Below the pieces are notes generated by a model. It did no database searches. It was not told the origin of the DNA and saw only the letters and a program-made list of their open reading frames with translations. The position numbers and the translations under genes were made by a program. A DNA stretch of 64,000 bases from assembly GCF_030867145.1 (NCBI RefSeq), contig NC_134454.1:66570308-66634307 (forward strand), given 5' to 3'. Source of the DNA: Opisthocomus hoazin (Eukaryota; Chordata; Aves; Opisthocomiformes; Opisthocomidae). The first letter of the stretch is position 1. Each line of letters begins with the position of its first letter. This document shows positions 33,862-64,000 of this stretch, piece after piece.

Positions 33862-34544
33862 AAGTAACATGTTATTTGCTCAATGCTGTGACCTGCAAAA
33901 TGAAAATAAAAGTATTTTCTACTTAACTGTAGTTAGGATATATACAAAACATTTTTGACAATAAATGCTTGAAGAATTAGAATGTGTATGGTGAATAGCT
34001 TTGGATATCAAAAGTTGTTGTTCAGTATTAGCATGTGCAGCATTCCCACTTGAGTGAATGAGAATTCTGCCTGCATAAGCAGAACCCAGGCCCAAGTAAT
34101 AACAAAATCCATGCTGCAGAAAGATCAGATAACTTCACTCTGGATTCCTTCCCAGGTTCTTTCTTTGTCTACCACTGTATCGGGTCTAGTTACTCGCTGC
34201 TGAAACCAATGAGTGGAAATCAATGAGTGCGTAGCATTGATCATAGCTGGAACAAGTCTGAACACAGTATTTGAGCAACAAGAAACCTTAATTCTGTGCG
34301 TCCTTACGCCTATTTGACATAAAGTCGATATGCGTGTCTTAAACTGTATGGATCTGCTGTTCAGGGTTAATGGTAATTCATGGTTTTTGTAAGATTGTGA
34401 CCTTGGGCCGTGAAAGTGATAATGGCTGAATGTTATTTCAAAATGTTGCATTGCATAGTTCACTGTGATGACCTAGTGTTCTGCAGTATAGTTCTGTTTT
34501 AGCAGAAAGAATTTGCTTTGACTCATTTTCTTTTGTTTTTTCAG

Positions 34545-34837
34545 GAAAAGAAGTGGAGCAAGTTCAGTAACTATCCAGTCTAACATCTTACTGATGTCTT
34601 AAGGAGTCTTACAAATACTTATTCTGAATTGAGAAAATGACTGCAGATATAGAAGAAGGTACAGGTTTTTGGAAAAGAATACCTGTCAAAAAGTGGAACA
34701 TCCAATAGTTGATTTGGAAATAGTGTAAAATAAATATACCTGTTATGGTGCGATTCTGGAGTGGAGTTAACTCGATAGCACACAGGTAGCTCTCCAAGGA
34801 GGGAAAAAAAAAAAGCGCTGTTCTGTTTTTCTAAATT
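34545..34837 (+). other. ADAMTS6: ADAMTS6 5' leader part of exon 2, with three uORFs
   Basis: Non-coding part of the start exon, after a strong acceptor (TTTTGTTTTTTCAG). It contains three complete upstream frames before the main AUG: 34594-34602 (2 codons), 34637-34708 (23 codons) and 34745-34789 (14 codons). All terminate before 34838, so initiation at the main start would need leaky scanning or reinitiation. Confidence 0.7.

Positions 34838-64000
<29,163 letters not shown>

Larger units (their letters stand above)
29788..34544 (+). other. ADAMTS6: ADAMTS6 intron 1 (proposed)
   Basis: Runs from the CpG island to the acceptor AG at 34543-34544, which follows a long pyrimidine tract. It contains the rest of the CpG island, an old CR1-like fragment and a 28-nt poly(A) run. 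The 5' limit depends on which first-exon donor is used. Confidence 0.5.

Overview
The window looks like avian nuclear DNA. The evidence is CR1 LINE copies carrying the bird-type 3' terminal octamer repeat, a CpG-island promoter, long AT-rich introns, and exons that translate to a close homologue of vertebrate ADAMTS6. Human 5q12, where ADAMTS6 lies, corresponds to the chicken Z chromosome, so a Z location is likely, but that is inference.

Layout. 1-2288 is non-coding flank. 2294-8927 is a complete, very young plus-strand endogenous retrovirus. It has two 413-bp LTRs in which I see no difference, a 5-bp target duplication (TTGCT), a tRNA-Lys(1,2)-like primer-binding site, an intact 664-codon gag, an intact pro-pol frame (PR-RT-RNase H-IN, catalytic residues present), and no env. 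Its features point to the ERV-L/class III (spuma-related) group. 8933-28400 is gene-free DNA with CR1 copies, simple repeats and a duplicated 64-bp unit. 28420-31660 is a CpG island with CRE, NRF1 and E-box sites, taken as the ADAMTS6 promoter and first exon. 34545-53508 holds one 5'UTR/start exon and five further coding exons of ADAMTS6. These encode the signal peptide, the prodomain with its furin site, and the start of the metalloprotease domain. The catalytic zinc-site exon is not in the window: 53509-64000 appears to be one long intron. Intron 4 carries a CR1 inserted inside an oppositely oriented CR1.

How the parts work. ADAMTS6 is a secreted metalloprotease, and only its N-terminal third (about 359 codons) is present. 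The provirus lies about 20 kb upstream of the ADAMTS6 CpG island in the same orientation. Its most notable feature is gag-pol expression. Gag and pol share one frame separated by a single UAG, and the protease active site lies upstream of the first in-frame AUG of pol. A hairpin starts 10 nt after the UAG, and its whole 6-nt loop can pair with a downstream hexamer, which suggests pseudoknot-stimulated stop-codon readthrough. Gag also starts with strongly hydrophobic segments, as expected for an intracellular, endoplasmic-reticulum-targeted, env-less element.

All exon boundaries were set by eye from splice consensus, reading phase and family knowledge. Repeat edges are approximate, usually within 10-20 bp.
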